This document shows, piece after piece, positions 51,284 to 60,358 of a stretch of 64,000 bases of DNA (the stretch's first letter is position 1; each line of letters opens with the position of its first letter). The position numbers and the translations under genes were made by a program. The notes beneath the pieces were generated by a model, which had not been told where the DNA came from, did no database searches, and saw only the letters and a program-made list of their open reading frames with translations. The stretch comes from Candidatus Scalindua sp. (GTDB taxonomy: Bacteria > Planctomycetota > Brocadiia > Brocadiales > Scalinduaceae), in assembly GCA_031316155.1 (NCBI GenBank), contig JALDRB010000001.1, forward strand, positions 341,572-405,571. Reading direction: 5' to 3'.

Positions 51284-51313
51284 AGGGCTTATAAGGTTAT
51301 CCTTATAAGCCCT
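51284..51313 (+). terminator. Perfect 13-bp terminator hairpin
   Basis: AGGGCTTATAAGG and CCTTATAAGCCCT form a perfect stem with a TTAT loop, followed by GTTTGTTG. It ends the small RNR-tail gene 65 bases upstream. Confidence 0.75.
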
Positions 51314-51413
51314 GTTTGTTGATACTGTTATCTCTTATCGATTATTTGTATGATCATTTTGCTCTATTTGCATTTATGGCAAGTTTCAGATAACACAGAA
51401 GAAGAAACTTATC

Positions 51414-51442
51414 TTGACTCTACAATATAACTCTGTTACTAT
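51414..51442 (+). promoter_or_regulatory. Promoter of the dehydratase-activator fusion gene
   Basis: TTGACT at 51414 and TACTAT at 51437 are separated by 17 bases, about 100 bases upstream of the ATG at 51544. Confidence 0.5.
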
Positions 51443-51543
51443 CGAGTTCACGTATTATGTTTTATTATGGTATTTTGGTACGCTGTGCTGTTTTTGGGGT
51501 ACACTTACATATAGTCTCTTCCGATTATAGGAGAAAACAATAA

Positions 51544-53442
51544 ATGCTAACACTTGGGATCGACATCGGTTCGTTGTCAACAGATGCAGTTTTAATGAAT
51601 GATAAAAAAGAAATAGTATCTTATGAAGTGATTGCAACAGGTGCTAGTAGTAAGAAGGCGTGTGAAAAAATATACAGTCAAATCTTACAGGCCACAAATC
51701 TCGAGGCAAAAGACATAGACTATATAGTTGCAACCGGATACGGTCGAATCAAAGTCCCCTTTGCGAACGAAGTTGTGACTGAAATTACCTGCCATGCTAG
51801 GGGGGCGAATTATTTTTTCCCCGGTGCCAGAACGGTTATAGACATAGGAGGTCAAGATAGTAAGGCGATAAAACTTGATGCAAAAGGGAATGTCCTCGAT
51901 TTTTCTATGAATGACAAGTGCGCAGCCGGGACCGGAAGATTTTTAGAAGTGATGGCAAGGACACTAGAGATAGAGCTTGATGAAATGGGAGAACTTTCTC
52001 TTAAAGGGAGCGACAATGTTTCTATTAGCAGTCTGTGTACAGTTTTTGCAGAATCAGAGGTTGTTTCCTTAATTGGAGCGGATAAGAAAACTGAAGATAT
52101 TTGTAAGGGTTTGAACATTTCTATAGCCAAAAGAGTCTCCGCCCAGGCGAAAAGAGTCGGTTTAGAAGAAGACGTAATAATGACAGGGGGTGTAGCTAAA
52201 AACATAGGGGTTGTACGTGAGCTGGAAAAAAAACTTTCATGTTCTATAAAAATACCTGATGAACCGCAAATAGCAGGTGCATTAGGAGCGGCGCTTATAG
52301 CCCTGGAAAATGCTGTTGCGCAAAAAACAGACATTAAGATTTCCGTCAAAAGTGAAGCAGCTTCGATTGCAGATGTACAACTTGATGATGATGTAAGGCC
52401 AAAAATCGGATATTTTTGCACGTACACGCCTGTCGAAATAATTAGGGCGGCTGGGTTTCATCCAATCAGGATAAAGGGTGAGGAGGGTGATAACTCCTCG
52501 TCTGATGAACTACTCTGTAACAATATCTGTTCGTATATCAAGACTATTGCCGACAAAAAAGTAACCGGAGCCTTGTCTCAACTTGAAGGAGTTGTATTTA
52601 CGAACTCTTGTGATGGTATGAGAAGGCTGTACGATGCCTGGGTAAGGATAGACAATGGCAGCAAATTTAACTATATTCTCGATATACCGAAAAATAATGA
52701 TGAAGCCTCTATTCTCTATTTTGCAGATTTAATAAAGACATTAAAAGAACGGCTTGAAAAATTTTATAAGTTGAAAATAAATATAGAAGATATTAATAAT
52801 AGTATTTCCCTGTACAATGAGGTGAGAGATAAAGTAACGGTATTTCTCCAAAAGCAATGGAATGGCTACGTTGGATACTCCGGTTATGATGTTTATTCTT
52901 TATTAAAGAAGGGCATAAATGCAGTGCCTGAAAAATTTAATGATTATATGACTTCTTTAACCGCCTTGATGAAGAAAATAGGTGACGTGCCGGAAAGTAA
53001 ATCTGTGCCAAAGCTTTTGATATGGGGAAGCATATTAGAAAATGAAGAAATAATAAAGATAATTGAAGATGCGGGCGCTCAGGTAGTTTTGGATGATTTG
53101 TGTACAGGAAGCAGGTTTTTTGATAAAAAGGTAGAAATAACGGATAATCCTTATCGATCAATTTCGGAGAGATATTTGAAAAAGTCTCCATGCTCCAGAA
53201 TGGTTAACGTCTTCGAGAGAATTAGAAATACCATTTCTCTCATAGAAAGAAATGCAATAAATGGTGCAGTTTATCACACCCTAAAATTTTGTGATCATAC
53301 TTTGTATGATTATCCATTGGTGAAACAGGAATTCACAAAGAAAAACATTCCACTTCTGCATATCAATTGTGATAACAGTTCAAAAAGCGAAGGGCAGGTT
53401 AAGACCAGGATTGAAGCCTTTATTGAACAGCTTACAACGTAA
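51544..53442 (+). CDS. 2-hydroxyacyl-CoA dehydratase activator (HgdC-like) fused to a dehydratase/benzoyl-CoA reductase-type subunit
   Basis: The N-terminal part (about residues 1-265) is an ASKHA-fold activator of the BadF/BadG/HgdC type: GIDIGSLSTDAVL, VATGYGR, VIDIGGQDSKAI, DKCAAGTGRFLEVMA (Cys ligand of a 4Fe-4S cluster shared between subunits), SSLCTVFAESEVVSLI and VIMTGGVAKNIGVV. The C-terminal part (about 290-632) matches the HgdB-like dehydratase subunit (IGYFCTYTPVEIIRAAGFHPIRI, FTNSCDGMRRLYDAW, LLHINCDNSSKSEGQ). The pair hydrolyses ATP to push an electron to a low-potential centre. The next gene supplies a second subunit. The substrate is unknown; related proteins act on 2-hydroxyacyl-CoA or aromatic acyl-CoA. 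Confidence 0.9.
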   Translation: MLTLGIDIGSLSTDAVLMNDKKEIVSYEVIATGASSKKACEKIYSQILQATNLEAKDIDYIVATGYGRIKVPFANEVVTEITCHARGANYFFPGARTVIDIGGQDSKAIKLDAKGNVLDFSMNDKCAAGTGRFLEVMARTLEIELDEMGELSLKGSDNVSISSLCTVFAESEVVSLIGADKKTEDICKGLNISIAKRVSAQAKRVGLEEDVIMTGGVAKNIGVVRELEKKLSCSIKIPDEPQIAGALGAALIALENAVAQKTDIKISVKSEAASIADVQLDDDVRPKIGYFCTYTPVEIIRAAGFHPIRIKGEEGDNSSSDELLCNNICSYIKTIADKKVTGALSQLEGVVFTNSCDGMRRLYDAWVRIDNGSKFNYILDIPKNNDEASILYFADLIKTLKERLEKFYKLKINIEDINNSISLYNEVRDKVTVFLQKQWNGYVGYSGYDVYSLLKKGINAVPEKFNDYMTSLTALMKKIGDVPESKSVPKLLIWGSILENEEIIKIIEDAGAQVVLDDLCTGSRFFDKKVEITDNPYRSISERYLKKSPCSRMVNVFERIRNTISLIERNAINGAVYHTLKFCDHTLYDYPLVKQEFTKKNIPLLHINCDNSSKSEGQVKTRIEAFIEQLTT

Positions 53443-53625
53443 TCTGAGATGTTTTGCGTTTCCCGGTAAAAGCGCGGAGATACACTTTGCTGTAGCAGTT
53501 TTTAGTCCTTCCAGAGAGGTATGCTGAGCTGCACACACGGTATCGGTTTATCGTCTCCGATTGTTTGTTTCGTATTTTATAAATAAGAATGTCTTTTTAT
53601 CCAGTAAGTCTGAAATAACTACGTT

Positions 53626-54903
53626 ATGCTAAGTATGAAAAAAACTAAGAACAATTTGACTCGCAGGTTGGCTCCCTTTTTTTTAAAAGAATTTCTCAGG
53701 ATTCTGAATTTTTATACGAGGATAACCGTCAAGGGTCTTGATAATAATCATATAAATGCCTTTAAATATCTATCGAAATATGTAATTGAACACCATTTTC
53801 ATGCATACAAATACGGTTCTATCTGGACTACTCTCTTTGTGCCATCGGAAATACTTTTTGCTATGGAATTACCCTCCTTTTCACTGGAAATAGCAGCCGC
53901 TCTTTGCGCAAGGTATGGGAAAAGTGCTCAAGGATTTGCCGAAGCCGATTTGTTTGCTATTCCTACTGACGTCTGTTCTTTTCATAGAGCAGCAATTGGC
54001 CATGCCTTTACTGGATTTTACCCACCTCCAAAGTTTCTTGTGGGGACATCTACTATCTGTGATAGTAACTTGAAAACAATCAAGATCTGTGAATCTGCAA
54101 CGGGAAAAGAGAGCCTGATTATAGATGTTCCCTACGAAATGAGTGATTTCTCTGTTAAATATCTTGCAGACCAATTAAGAAACCTGACTAAATGTTTAGA
54201 GAAGGTTTCTGGGAAAACGATGAAGAAAGATTCCCTGGCTAGGGCAATTGATCTTTCCAACCAGGCTAGGGAGAAAATGATTGAAATAAACCGTGTGAGA
54301 GAGGATTCTTTATCTCCTCTCTCGGGCCAGGATTCTCTAGGTTTCATGCTGCCAAGCCATCTTTTAATTGGTTCAACATATGCAGTGGACTTCTATTCAA
54401 AATTGCTGGAAGAGTTAAAGGAGAAAATTGCTGCTAAAAAGAGGGAAGGTATAAAGGAAGAGGATAAGATTAAGATTCTCTGGCTTGAGCTTAAGCCATA
54501 TTTCAGTTCTGACATCTTTAGTAAAATTGAAAGTGCCGGAAACGTTAAAATAGTCTTTGAGGAGATAAATCATGTTTACTGGGAAAAATTGGATCCTGAA
54601 AATCCTTATGAAAGCCTGGCACGCAAATTAATTTCAAACCACAACAACGGACCGTTAGAAAGAAGATTGGATGTGATAAAAATGTTATCGAAAACCTATC
54701 ATGTGGATGGAATAATTGCTTTTTCAACATGGGGGTGTAGAAGAAACAATGCAGCAATTCCGACCATAAAAAAGGAGATGAACAGAGAGGGGTATCCACT
54801 CTTAAATCTTGATGGAGACTGTGTTGATGACAGTAATTATATGTCTGGGCAGATAGCAACACGGATTGAGGGTTTTCTTGAAATGCTGGGAGCAAGAAAG
54901 TGA
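53626..54903 (+). CDS. 2-hydroxyacyl-CoA dehydratase/benzoyl-CoA reductase-type subunit (HgdB-like)
   Basis: This 425-residue protein of the same family has AKQGFAEADLFAIP-like DLFAIPTDVCSFHRAA near residue 105, FLVGTSTICDSNLK near 128, and the C-terminal IIAFSTWGCRRNNAAIPTIKKEMNREGYPLLNLDGDCVDD near 360-400. The Cys positions in TDVC, STIC and WGC are candidate iron-sulfur ligands. It is likely the partner of the fusion protein just upstream, although 183 bases separate them. No acyl-CoA transferase or dehydrogenase is adjacent, so the pathway is unclear. Confidence 0.88.
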   Translation: MLSMKKTKNNLTRRLAPFFLKEFLRILNFYTRITVKGLDNNHINAFKYLSKYVIEHHFHAYKYGSIWTTLFVPSEILFAMELPSFSLEIAAALCARYGKSAQGFAEADLFAIPTDVCSFHRAAIGHAFTGFYPPPKFLVGTSTICDSNLKTIKICESATGKESLIIDVPYEMSDFSVKYLADQLRNLTKCLEKVSGKTMKKDSLARAIDLSNQAREKMIEINRVREDSLSPLSGQDSLGFMLPSHLLIGSTYAVDFYSKLLEELKEKIAAKKREGIKEEDKIKILWLELKPYFSSDIFSKIESAGNVKIVFEEINHVYWEKLDPENPYESLARKLISNHNNGPLERRLDVIKMLSKTYHVDGIIAFSTWGCRRNNAAIPTIKKEMNREGYPLLNLDGDCVDDSNYMSGQIATRIEGFLEMLGARK

Positions 54904-55088
54904 GAAAAATAGCTTACGTTTTTAAAGTGGTATTTTTTTCTGTAGATGGAATAAAAAGAGGTTGAAAAGCCACAGGATATTCTTTTCTTTTTATTCGGCG
55001 CTGTTGCCCTGTGAGTACCGCCTGTCTAAAATTTCCTCTGGCATCAGTCACTTCAAGGGGCATCTGAGGAATAGTTTTTCCACGATGA

Positions 55089-55706
55089 TCAGATTTTAGT
55101 AGATGACTCAATGCCTTGATTAGCCAACATGTCGGCTCTCCGGTTTTCCTCTCTGGGAATGTGTTCAATTCTCCACTTGGGCAGCTTTTTAAGAAGACCT
55201 TGCACATCGCTAAAAAGATACATAAGATGCGGATTTTTGACACGGTATTCTCCCTTGATTTGTTTTACTAAAAGTTCGCTATCGGATTTAAACAGCGTTT
55301 CTTGGGGGTGAAATTTTATAGCCTCTTTTACCCCAAGTATCAAAGCTTTATATTCTGACACATTATTTGTTGCAGTGCCAATATATTCACAAACTTCTTT
55401 TACCGGTTTTAAATTCTTGTCAAATATGGCAACACCAATGCCTGATTTCCCGGGGTTTCCCCTTGAAGCGCCATCAATATTGATAAAAAGGGTATCAAAT
55501 TTCTTTGCTGTAGAATGAACATCAACTGAGTCTTGAGGTGAGGGAATAGGTCTTTCACTTTCTTTGACATAATTTGTAAGATCATGAAAGAGCATGTCTA
55601 TTTGTTTCTTTGTAACTCTCTTATTCTGCTTTTTTAACTCTTTTATGTCAATATTTTTGCGTATGAGAGCCAATAGCTCCTCATCTGAAATGCTGTTTTC
55701 TTTCAA
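55089..55706 (-). CDS. RNase H-like protein with N-terminal extension
   Basis: RNase H1 fold, which cleaves RNA in RNA-DNA hybrids. From about residue 72 it has FINIDGASRGNPGKSGIG, NNVSEYKALILGVKEA, FKSDSELLVKQIKGEYRVKN and HIPREENRRADMLANQG. The four acidic catalytic residues (D in INIDG, E in SEYK, D in KSDSE, D in RRADM) are all visible. The first 65 residues (SDEELLALIRKNIDIKELKKQ) are an extension not typical for RnhA, resembling a small helical DNA-binding-type domain. The start is TTG with an AGGAGTG SD. Such short RNase HI proteins are common in archaea and deep bacteria. Confidence 0.9.
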   Translation of the reverse strand: MKENSISDEELLALIRKNIDIKELKKQNKRVTKKQIDMLFHDLTNYVKESERPIPSPQDSVDVHSTAKKFDTLFINIDGASRGNPGKSGIGVAIFDKNLKPVKEVCEYIGTATNNVSEYKALILGVKEAIKFHPQETLFKSDSELLVKQIKGEYRVKNPHLMYLFSDVQGLLKKLPKWRIEHIPREENRRADMLANQGIESSTKI

Positions 55707-55881
55707 ATCATTACACTCCTGCTAATTTGTTTATCTCACGCAAACTTTTGTAGCCATTAAGATTGAACCAGACATCATCACAATTTGCATGGACAGAGAA
55801 AATTAGTAATTAATACTTTTAGATATCATCTTGTTTAATTTGACAATACGGTTATTTATGATTAAAATCGGAATTTCATAA

Positions 55882-56053
55882 TATACTAAATCCGATTTGG
55901 TTTTAGATTTTTCTAAAAACCAAAGCTTGGTGAAGGTATCCCCGGACAAAAGGCGCCGAGGACTTTACTCGCTCCTTTTTTTCTCGGATTCTACCTGTCT
56001 GCGTGCGTTCCTTACGCACAGGCAGGTCCGAAAACCATTATAAGATGAGTATA
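55882..56053. repeat. Dispersed palindromic element, family A, copy 3
   Basis: This 172-bp copy in reverse orientation relative to copy 1 begins TATACTAAATCCGATTTGG and ends AAGATGAGTATA. It keeps the GGTGAAGGTATCCCCGGAC block, the GAGGACTTTACTCGCTC segment and the palindrome CTGTCTGCGTGCG...CGCACAGGCAGG. It lies between the RNase H gene and the HDAC-family gene. Confidence 0.75.
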
Positions 56054-56130
56054 ATATGCTGAACTGGTACGTTTTGGGAAATTCCGTCATTCAAAAGTAT
56101 TTTATAAAAGTAAAATAGTAAAAAACAGTT

Positions 56131-56439
56131 GTGACTATTCTTGTTTACGATGAAATTTATAAAAAGCATGATACCGGTCTCTATCACCCCGAGAATTTTC
56201 TAAGGATAGTAAATACCGTAAAATATCTTAAATTAACCGGTACCTGGCAAAAACTGGATATTGTGAAACCACGCGTTGCTACAAATGAAGAGATAGCAAC
56301 TGTCCATAGCATATATCACAGAGAAAAAATAGCAGAACTTGCCGGTACTGGGGGCGGTTACGTGATTCTGATACTTATGTTTCACCCGATTCTTACGATG
56401 CAGCCTTATACGCTGCCGGTGCGCCACTTACGGCTATAG
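56131..56439 (+). CDS. Histone deacetylase/AcuC-family protein, N-terminal part (frameshifted)
   Basis: The first 75 residues (ILVYDEIYKKHDTGLYHPENFLRI, ATVHSIYHREKIAEL) match the start of bacterial HDAC-like amidohydrolases. At about 56362 the frame shifts; the next frame reads DSDTYVSPDSYDAALYAAGAP, the normal continuation (motif GGYxDxDTxVSPxS). A missing base in TACGT-GAT would repair it. The 27 terminal residues in the present frame are out of frame. The GTG start is preceded by a purine-poor leader. Confidence 0.82.
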   Translation: MTILVYDEIYKKHDTGLYHPENFLRIVNTVKYLKLTGTWQKLDIVKPRVATNEEIATVHSIYHREKIAELAGTGGGYVILILMFHPILTMQPYTLPVRHLRL

Positions 56440-56447
56440 ACTTAATA

Positions 56448-57062
56448 ATGAATAATGAGGCGAATAATGCATTTTGCCTCATACGGCCTCCTGGCCATCA
56501 CGCCACACCTACAAGAGGAATGGGCTTCTGCTTATTTAATAATGTAGCTGTAGCTGCAAAGTACCTCCAAAGAAAATACCATCTTGATAACATTGTAATT
56601 ATTGATTGGGATGTACACCACGGTAATGGGACTCAGGATACATTTTATGAAGACCCTTCGGTGTTGTATTTTTCTCTCCACAGATACCCGTTTTATCCTG
56701 GTACCGGCTCAAAAAACGAAACAGGAGCGGGTAAAGGGGTTGGGAGTACAATAAATATTCCTCTGGCCTATGACACGACACCTAAAAAATATATCAGCAT
56801 ATATGAAGCTATACTGGAAAATGACGTTAAAGAATTCAGGCCGGACTTTATTTTAATATCTTCCGGCTTTGATTCGTATTGCCTCGATCCTATAGGTGGT
56901 TTAGGTCTTGGAATATCCGAATACCGTGTACTAACAGAAATTACTCAAAAAATCGCTAACGAGTGTTGTGAAGGACGAATTGTTTCTTGTTTAGAGGGTG
57001 GATATCATTTGTCAGATTTGCCAAGATGTATAGAAGAACATCTCAATGGCCTGATTAACTGA
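56448..57062 (+). CDS. Histone deacetylase/AcuC-family protein, C-terminal part
   Basis: This is the continuation after the frameshift. FCLIRPPGHHATPTRGMGFCLFNNVAVAAKYL carries the active-site His pair. VIIDWDVHHGNGTQDTFYEDPSVLYFSLHRYPFYPGTG holds the zinc-binding Asp and His. FILISSGFDSYCLDPIGGLGLG has the last metal-binding Asp, and CLEGGYHLSDLPRCI ends the domain. All catalytic residues are present, so a repaired gene would be an active Zn deacetylase of about 310 residues. Substrates of bacterial members are acetylated small molecules or proteins. Confidence 0.88.
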   Translation: MNNEANNAFCLIRPPGHHATPTRGMGFCLFNNVAVAAKYLQRKYHLDNIVIIDWDVHHGNGTQDTFYEDPSVLYFSLHRYPFYPGTGSKNETGAGKGVGSTINIPLAYDTTPKKYISIYEAILENDVKEFRPDFILISSGFDSYCLDPIGGLGLGISEYRVLTEITQKIANECCEGRIVSCLEGGYHLSDLPRCIEEHLNGLIN

Positions 57063-57087
57063 CACAATTAAACAAAAAATGCAGGAT

Positions 57088-57363
57088 TTATGATACGCCA
57101 GCTTTTAGTTTGTTGAGAGCCCTTGCTAATCTGGATTTCTTTCTTGACGCCGTGTTTTTATGGATAATTCCTTTCGTCGCTACTTTATCTAACTTCTTCG
57201 TGGTTAAAGAAAAATGGTTTTCTGCGTCTGCTACGTTTTTGCTCTGTATAGCAAGAATAAATTTTTTTATTTGGGTCTTTAATGCAGATTTATGGCTTCT
57301 GTTTCTCAACCGACATTTGACGTTTTGCCGTACTCTTTTCTTAGCTGATTTACTTGTTGGCAT
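57088..57363 (-). CDS. rpsT: 30S ribosomal protein S20
   Basis: This 91-residue basic protein binds 16S rRNA at the base of the small subunit. It begins MPTSKSAKKRVRQNVKCRLRNRSHKSALKTQ and ends with GIIHKNTASRKKSRLARALNKL, the conserved blocks of S20. Length is normal. It stands alone and converges on the HDAC-family gene. Confidence 0.95.
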   Translation of the reverse strand: MPTSKSAKKRVRQNVKCRLRNRSHKSALKTQIKKFILAIQSKNVADAENHFSLTTKKLDKVATKGIIHKNTASRKKSRLARALNKLKAGVS

Positions 57364-57495
57364 TTCCAGTTTCCTTATAAAATAATTGCTTTAGCAGTTC
57401 TTTAAGCATATACTTTGCGATTAATTTGTATGATGATTGAATGGTAGAAGTTTATGAAATAGAGATACCGTTGTCAACAAAAAAACAAAAAATCC

Positions 57496-57525
57496 TTGCT
57501 TTTTCAGTGGATGGTATTATATACT
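57496..57525 (+). promoter_or_regulatory. Possible promoter for def-fmt
   Basis: TTGCTT (57496) and TATACT (57520) with an 18-base spacer lie about 135 bases before the def start. Confidence 0.45.
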
Positions 57526-57659
57526 AATCTTGCAAATTGTAGCATGTCACTCGCTGTAACTCGATATTTAGCTGAAAATACTGAGCGGTAAGGAGTGGCA
57601 ACTCCGCTCCCACATTCGGCCGCTTTGTGCGACTGAAAAAGCTGCTAAATCTGTACAAA

Positions 57660-58172
57660 ATGGAAGTGCTTATCTATCCAAATCCCATCTTGAAATGTAA
57701 GGCAAAATCTGTTGAAGAAATAGACGAAGAAATTTGCCAGATCGCCGAAGCAATGCTTGATACAATGTACGACGCTTGTGGTATCGGTCTTGCCGCAACC
57801 CAGGTTGGACTGTCTAAACGCTTGGTTGTTCTGGATGTTGCAGGTAAAAAAACCGGAGAGAGGGTCTTTGTTAATCCATATATTGTTGAGGAGCAAGGTG
57901 AAGCAATTGAAGAAGAAGGCTGCCTGTCGTTTCCCGGTTTGTCGGGAAAGGTGATGCGTTCACAAAGCGTAACGGTCATTGCTTTTAATCTAAGAGGTGA
58001 AAAGCTGAAAATTGAGGCGGAAGGTTTATTAAGCCGTGCTTGGCAGCATGAAATTGATCATTTAAACGGTATTCTCTTTATTGATAAGATGACGCCTGCA
58101 AGTATGATTGCTAATAAACAGAAGATAAAAGAATTTGAGCTAGTTTATCATGATAATAATGCCAGCTTTTAG
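57660..58172 (+). CDS. def: Peptide deformylase
   Basis: Def removes the formyl group from the initiator Met of new proteins using an Fe(II)/Zn centre. From the ATG at 57660 it has 170 residues. The three family motifs are GIGLAATQVG near residue 42, EEGCLSFPG near 88 (metal-binding Cys) and QHEIDHLNG near 130 (metal-binding His pair with catalytic Glu). The frame upstream to 57627 adds 11 residues without support. It forms a pair with fmt 30 bases downstream, the usual def-fmt arrangement. Confidence 0.95.
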   Translation: MEVLIYPNPILKCKAKSVEEIDEEICQIAEAMLDTMYDACGIGLAATQVGLSKRLVVLDVAGKKTGERVFVNPYIVEEQGEAIEEEGCLSFPGLSGKVMRSQSVTVIAFNLRGEKLKIEAEGLLSRAWQHEIDHLNGILFIDKMTPASMIANKQKIKEFELVYHDNNASF

Positions 58173-58201
58173 CTAGGCTGAACTGTTTTGACTTATATTG
58201 T

Positions 58202-59152
58202 ATGAATCTTATTTTTATGGGGACACCTGCCTTTGCAATCCCCAGTTTTGAGGCACTGGTAAAATCAAAACATAAGTTAATAACAGTTGTAACACAAACA
58301 GATAAACCTGTAGGGAGAAAAAGAGAGCCTTGTGCGCCACCTGTTAAGGATGCTGCTATACGCTTCGGTATTCCCATTATTCAGCCAGAAAAGGTAAATG
58401 ACAAAAGTGTTGTAGATCAATTGGCAAAACTCGGCCCGGATATTATAGTTACTGTTGCTTTTGGCCAAAAGATTTCACCTAAGATATTAAATTTGCCAAG
58501 ATATAAATGTATCAATATCCACGCCTCACTGCTTCCGAAATATCGTGGTGCTGCACCCATTAACTGGGCAATTATCAGGGGTGATGAGGAAACAGGGGTT
58601 ACTTCTATGGTTATGCGTGAAGAAATGGATGCGGGAGAAGTTATTTTGCAAAAATCAATAAGGATAGAACCGAATGAGACGGCTGGCAATTTAGGAAACA
58701 GGCTTAGCGCTCTAGGCGCAGAACTTTTAATAGAAACTCTGGACCAATTTGATAGAGGCACCATACAATATACACAGCAGGATGAAAATTTGGTTACGTA
58801 TGCGCCAAAACTAAAAAAGAAAGATGGCCTTATCGATTGGAATCGAAATACGAAAGAGATCCACGATTTTGTAAGAGGTATGAATCCCTGGCCTGCAGCT
58901 TATGCCACATTGGTAAATGGTTCCAAAAAAGAAAGAGTCATAATTCTAGAAACGGAAAAAGATATACTGCATACCATAAACAGGATCAAGAGAGCCGGTA
59001 CCGTAATAGATGTTTCCGATTACGGCATCAAGATAGCGACGAAAGATGGATGTATCTGGGTTACTGAGATTAAACCCGAAGGCAAACGAAAGATGAATGC
59101 CGCAGCATTTTCAAGAGGTCACGATATTAAAACTGGTTCTTTGTTTGGATAG
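58202..59152 (+). CDS. fmt: Methionyl-tRNA formyltransferase
   Basis: Fmt formylates Met-tRNAfMet with 10-formyl-tetrahydrofolate. The 316-residue protein has LIFMGTPAFAIPSFEALV at the start, INIHASLLPKYRGAAPINWAI near residue 105 (catalytic Asn-His) and GVTSMVMREEMDAGEVIL near 135-150. A C-terminal domain with YAPKLKKKDGLIDWN and a NPWPAAYATL stretch follows. Typical length. Confidence 0.95.
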   Translation: MNLIFMGTPAFAIPSFEALVKSKHKLITVVTQTDKPVGRKREPCAPPVKDAAIRFGIPIIQPEKVNDKSVVDQLAKLGPDIIVTVAFGQKISPKILNLPRYKCINIHASLLPKYRGAAPINWAIIRGDEETGVTSMVMREEMDAGEVILQKSIRIEPNETAGNLGNRLSALGAELLIETLDQFDRGTIQYTQQDENLVTYAPKLKKKDGLIDWNRNTKEIHDFVRGMNPWPAAYATLVNGSKKERVIILETEKDILHTINRIKRAGTVIDVSDYGIKIATKDGCIWVTEIKPEGKRKMNAAAFSRGHDIKTGSLFG

Positions 59153-59295
59153 TATAAAGCGCAGGGGTGTTCGGCAGTAAAGAAACAGGCCTCACGTAAG
59201 ACGTTACAATATAAGAGTTGATTGTCGGCCAGACAGGCTGAAATTTTGAGATGCAAAATATCAGCATAAACCTTCAATAAAAGAGGTATTATAAT

Positions 59296-59757
59296 ATGGA
59301 AGTTCTGGATAAGAAGTTTGTTTCGCTTAATAATTTGATGACGAAGTTAAGGAAAAAGAAATGCCCTCCGGAAGGATTATTGCTTCTTTTTCCGCATTGC
59401 ATCCAAAATTCAAGATGTAAACAAAACATCAAGCATGACCTTAGTGAGTGTTTACGTTGTGGGAAATGTAAGGTAAAAGAGCTGTTGGAATTGTCCGAGG
59501 AGTATGGCATCAGTATAGCTGTGGCTAGCGGTGGCAGAATTGCTCTTAAAAAGGTTATGGCTGAAGAAGTACAGGGAGTTGTGGCGATTGCGTGTGAAAA
59601 AGAATTACGCGTTGGTTTAATGGCGGCAATGCCAAAAGCTATTGTAGCTATTCCAAACCTGAGACCCCATGGATACTGTGTCAATACAGATGTATATCTT
59701 GATGAAGTGATAAAAGCCGTGAAGTGGTTTACCCGAAGTCACACTAAAGATTCTTGA
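59296..59757 (+). CDS. DUF116 family protein
   Basis: This 153-residue protein is of the DUF116 family. It has two Cys-rich parts, FPHCIQNSRCKQ and ECLRCGKCKVKELLEL, then ISIAVASGGRIALKKVM, VVAIACEKELRVGLM and VNTDVYLDEV. The Cys residues probably bind a metal or iron-sulfur cluster. It lies 143 bases after fmt in the same direction. DUF116 proteins have no established function. Confidence 0.8.
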   Translation: MEVLDKKFVSLNNLMTKLRKKKCPPEGLLLLFPHCIQNSRCKQNIKHDLSECLRCGKCKVKELLELSEEYGISIAVASGGRIALKKVMAEEVQGVVAIACEKELRVGLMAAMPKAIVAIPNLRPHGYCVNTDVYLDEVIKAVKWFTRSHTKDS

Positions 59758-59817
59758 AAGTCTTTCTCCAGTTTGTACATAAGATAATGTCATTTTATTT
59801 AAATCATACTTTAGGAA

Positions 59818-60336
59818 CTATTTCTCTTTGTGTTGAGTTACCTTGACCCATATTGGTGTATCAGAAAAAGAGGTTTCTTGGACATGCTTAATGATCTCTG
59901 TTACGTGTTGGGTGATATTATCTCTGAGGCAGCTTGGCGGGAAGAACTGGAGAATTTCTGATTCGATCTCTCTTCCTTCCTCGGCATGTGCCTTGTCCGG
60001 GATGATGTGTGTTGAATAATCCAGAGGTATGATTCCCCGATATTTACGTATCAGTTCATCGTAGTCATTAAACATATTCTGGATTAAAATCTTCAAGTTT
60101 TCTCTGTCATGCTTCTCTTTTTCAAAGATTCCCTTGTGCAAATCTATCAAATATTCTCGTTCTTTTCCGAATTCGGTGTATTGGTGTTCATATGAGTATG
60201 AACTGCTTTCCTGCAACGAATCTTTGATTGTGGCCAGTTTTTCGAATTTATCCTTAAACCACGTATCAATGAGAATCTTGAAGTGGTTCATTTTGAATTT
60301 TAATTTTTTTAAAACTTCTAGTAATACTTCTCTCAC
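59818..60336 (-). CDS. Hypothetical coiled-coil protein
   Basis: This 172-residue, mostly helical, charged protein has segments such as KFEKLATIKDSLQES and KEKHDRENLKILIQNMFNDYDELI. No signal peptide, membrane segment or known domain was seen. It lies between the DUF116 gene and the putative lipid/periplasmic protein, both close by. It may be co-transcribed with the 60359-60874 gene. Confidence 0.65.
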   Translation of the reverse strand: MREVLLEVLKKLKFKMNHFKILIDTWFKDKFEKLATIKDSLQESSSYSYEHQYTEFGKEREYLIDLHKGIFEKEKHDRENLKILIQNMFNDYDELIRKYRGIIPLDYSTHIIPDKAHAEEGREIESEILQFFPPSCLRDNITQHVTEIIKHVQETSFSDTPIWVKVTQHKEK

Positions 60337-60358
60337 GGCATTTACCTTTTTAAAATAT

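Noticed and set aside
54914-55243. 109-aa minus-strand frame overlapping the RNase H end
   Set aside because: It overlaps the clear RNase H domain in another frame and shows no family features.
57540-57625. Possible tRNA-like or riboswitch region upstream of def
   Set aside because: Only one short GC stem (GGAGTGG...CCGCTCC) was seen; no cloverleaf or known riboswitch core.
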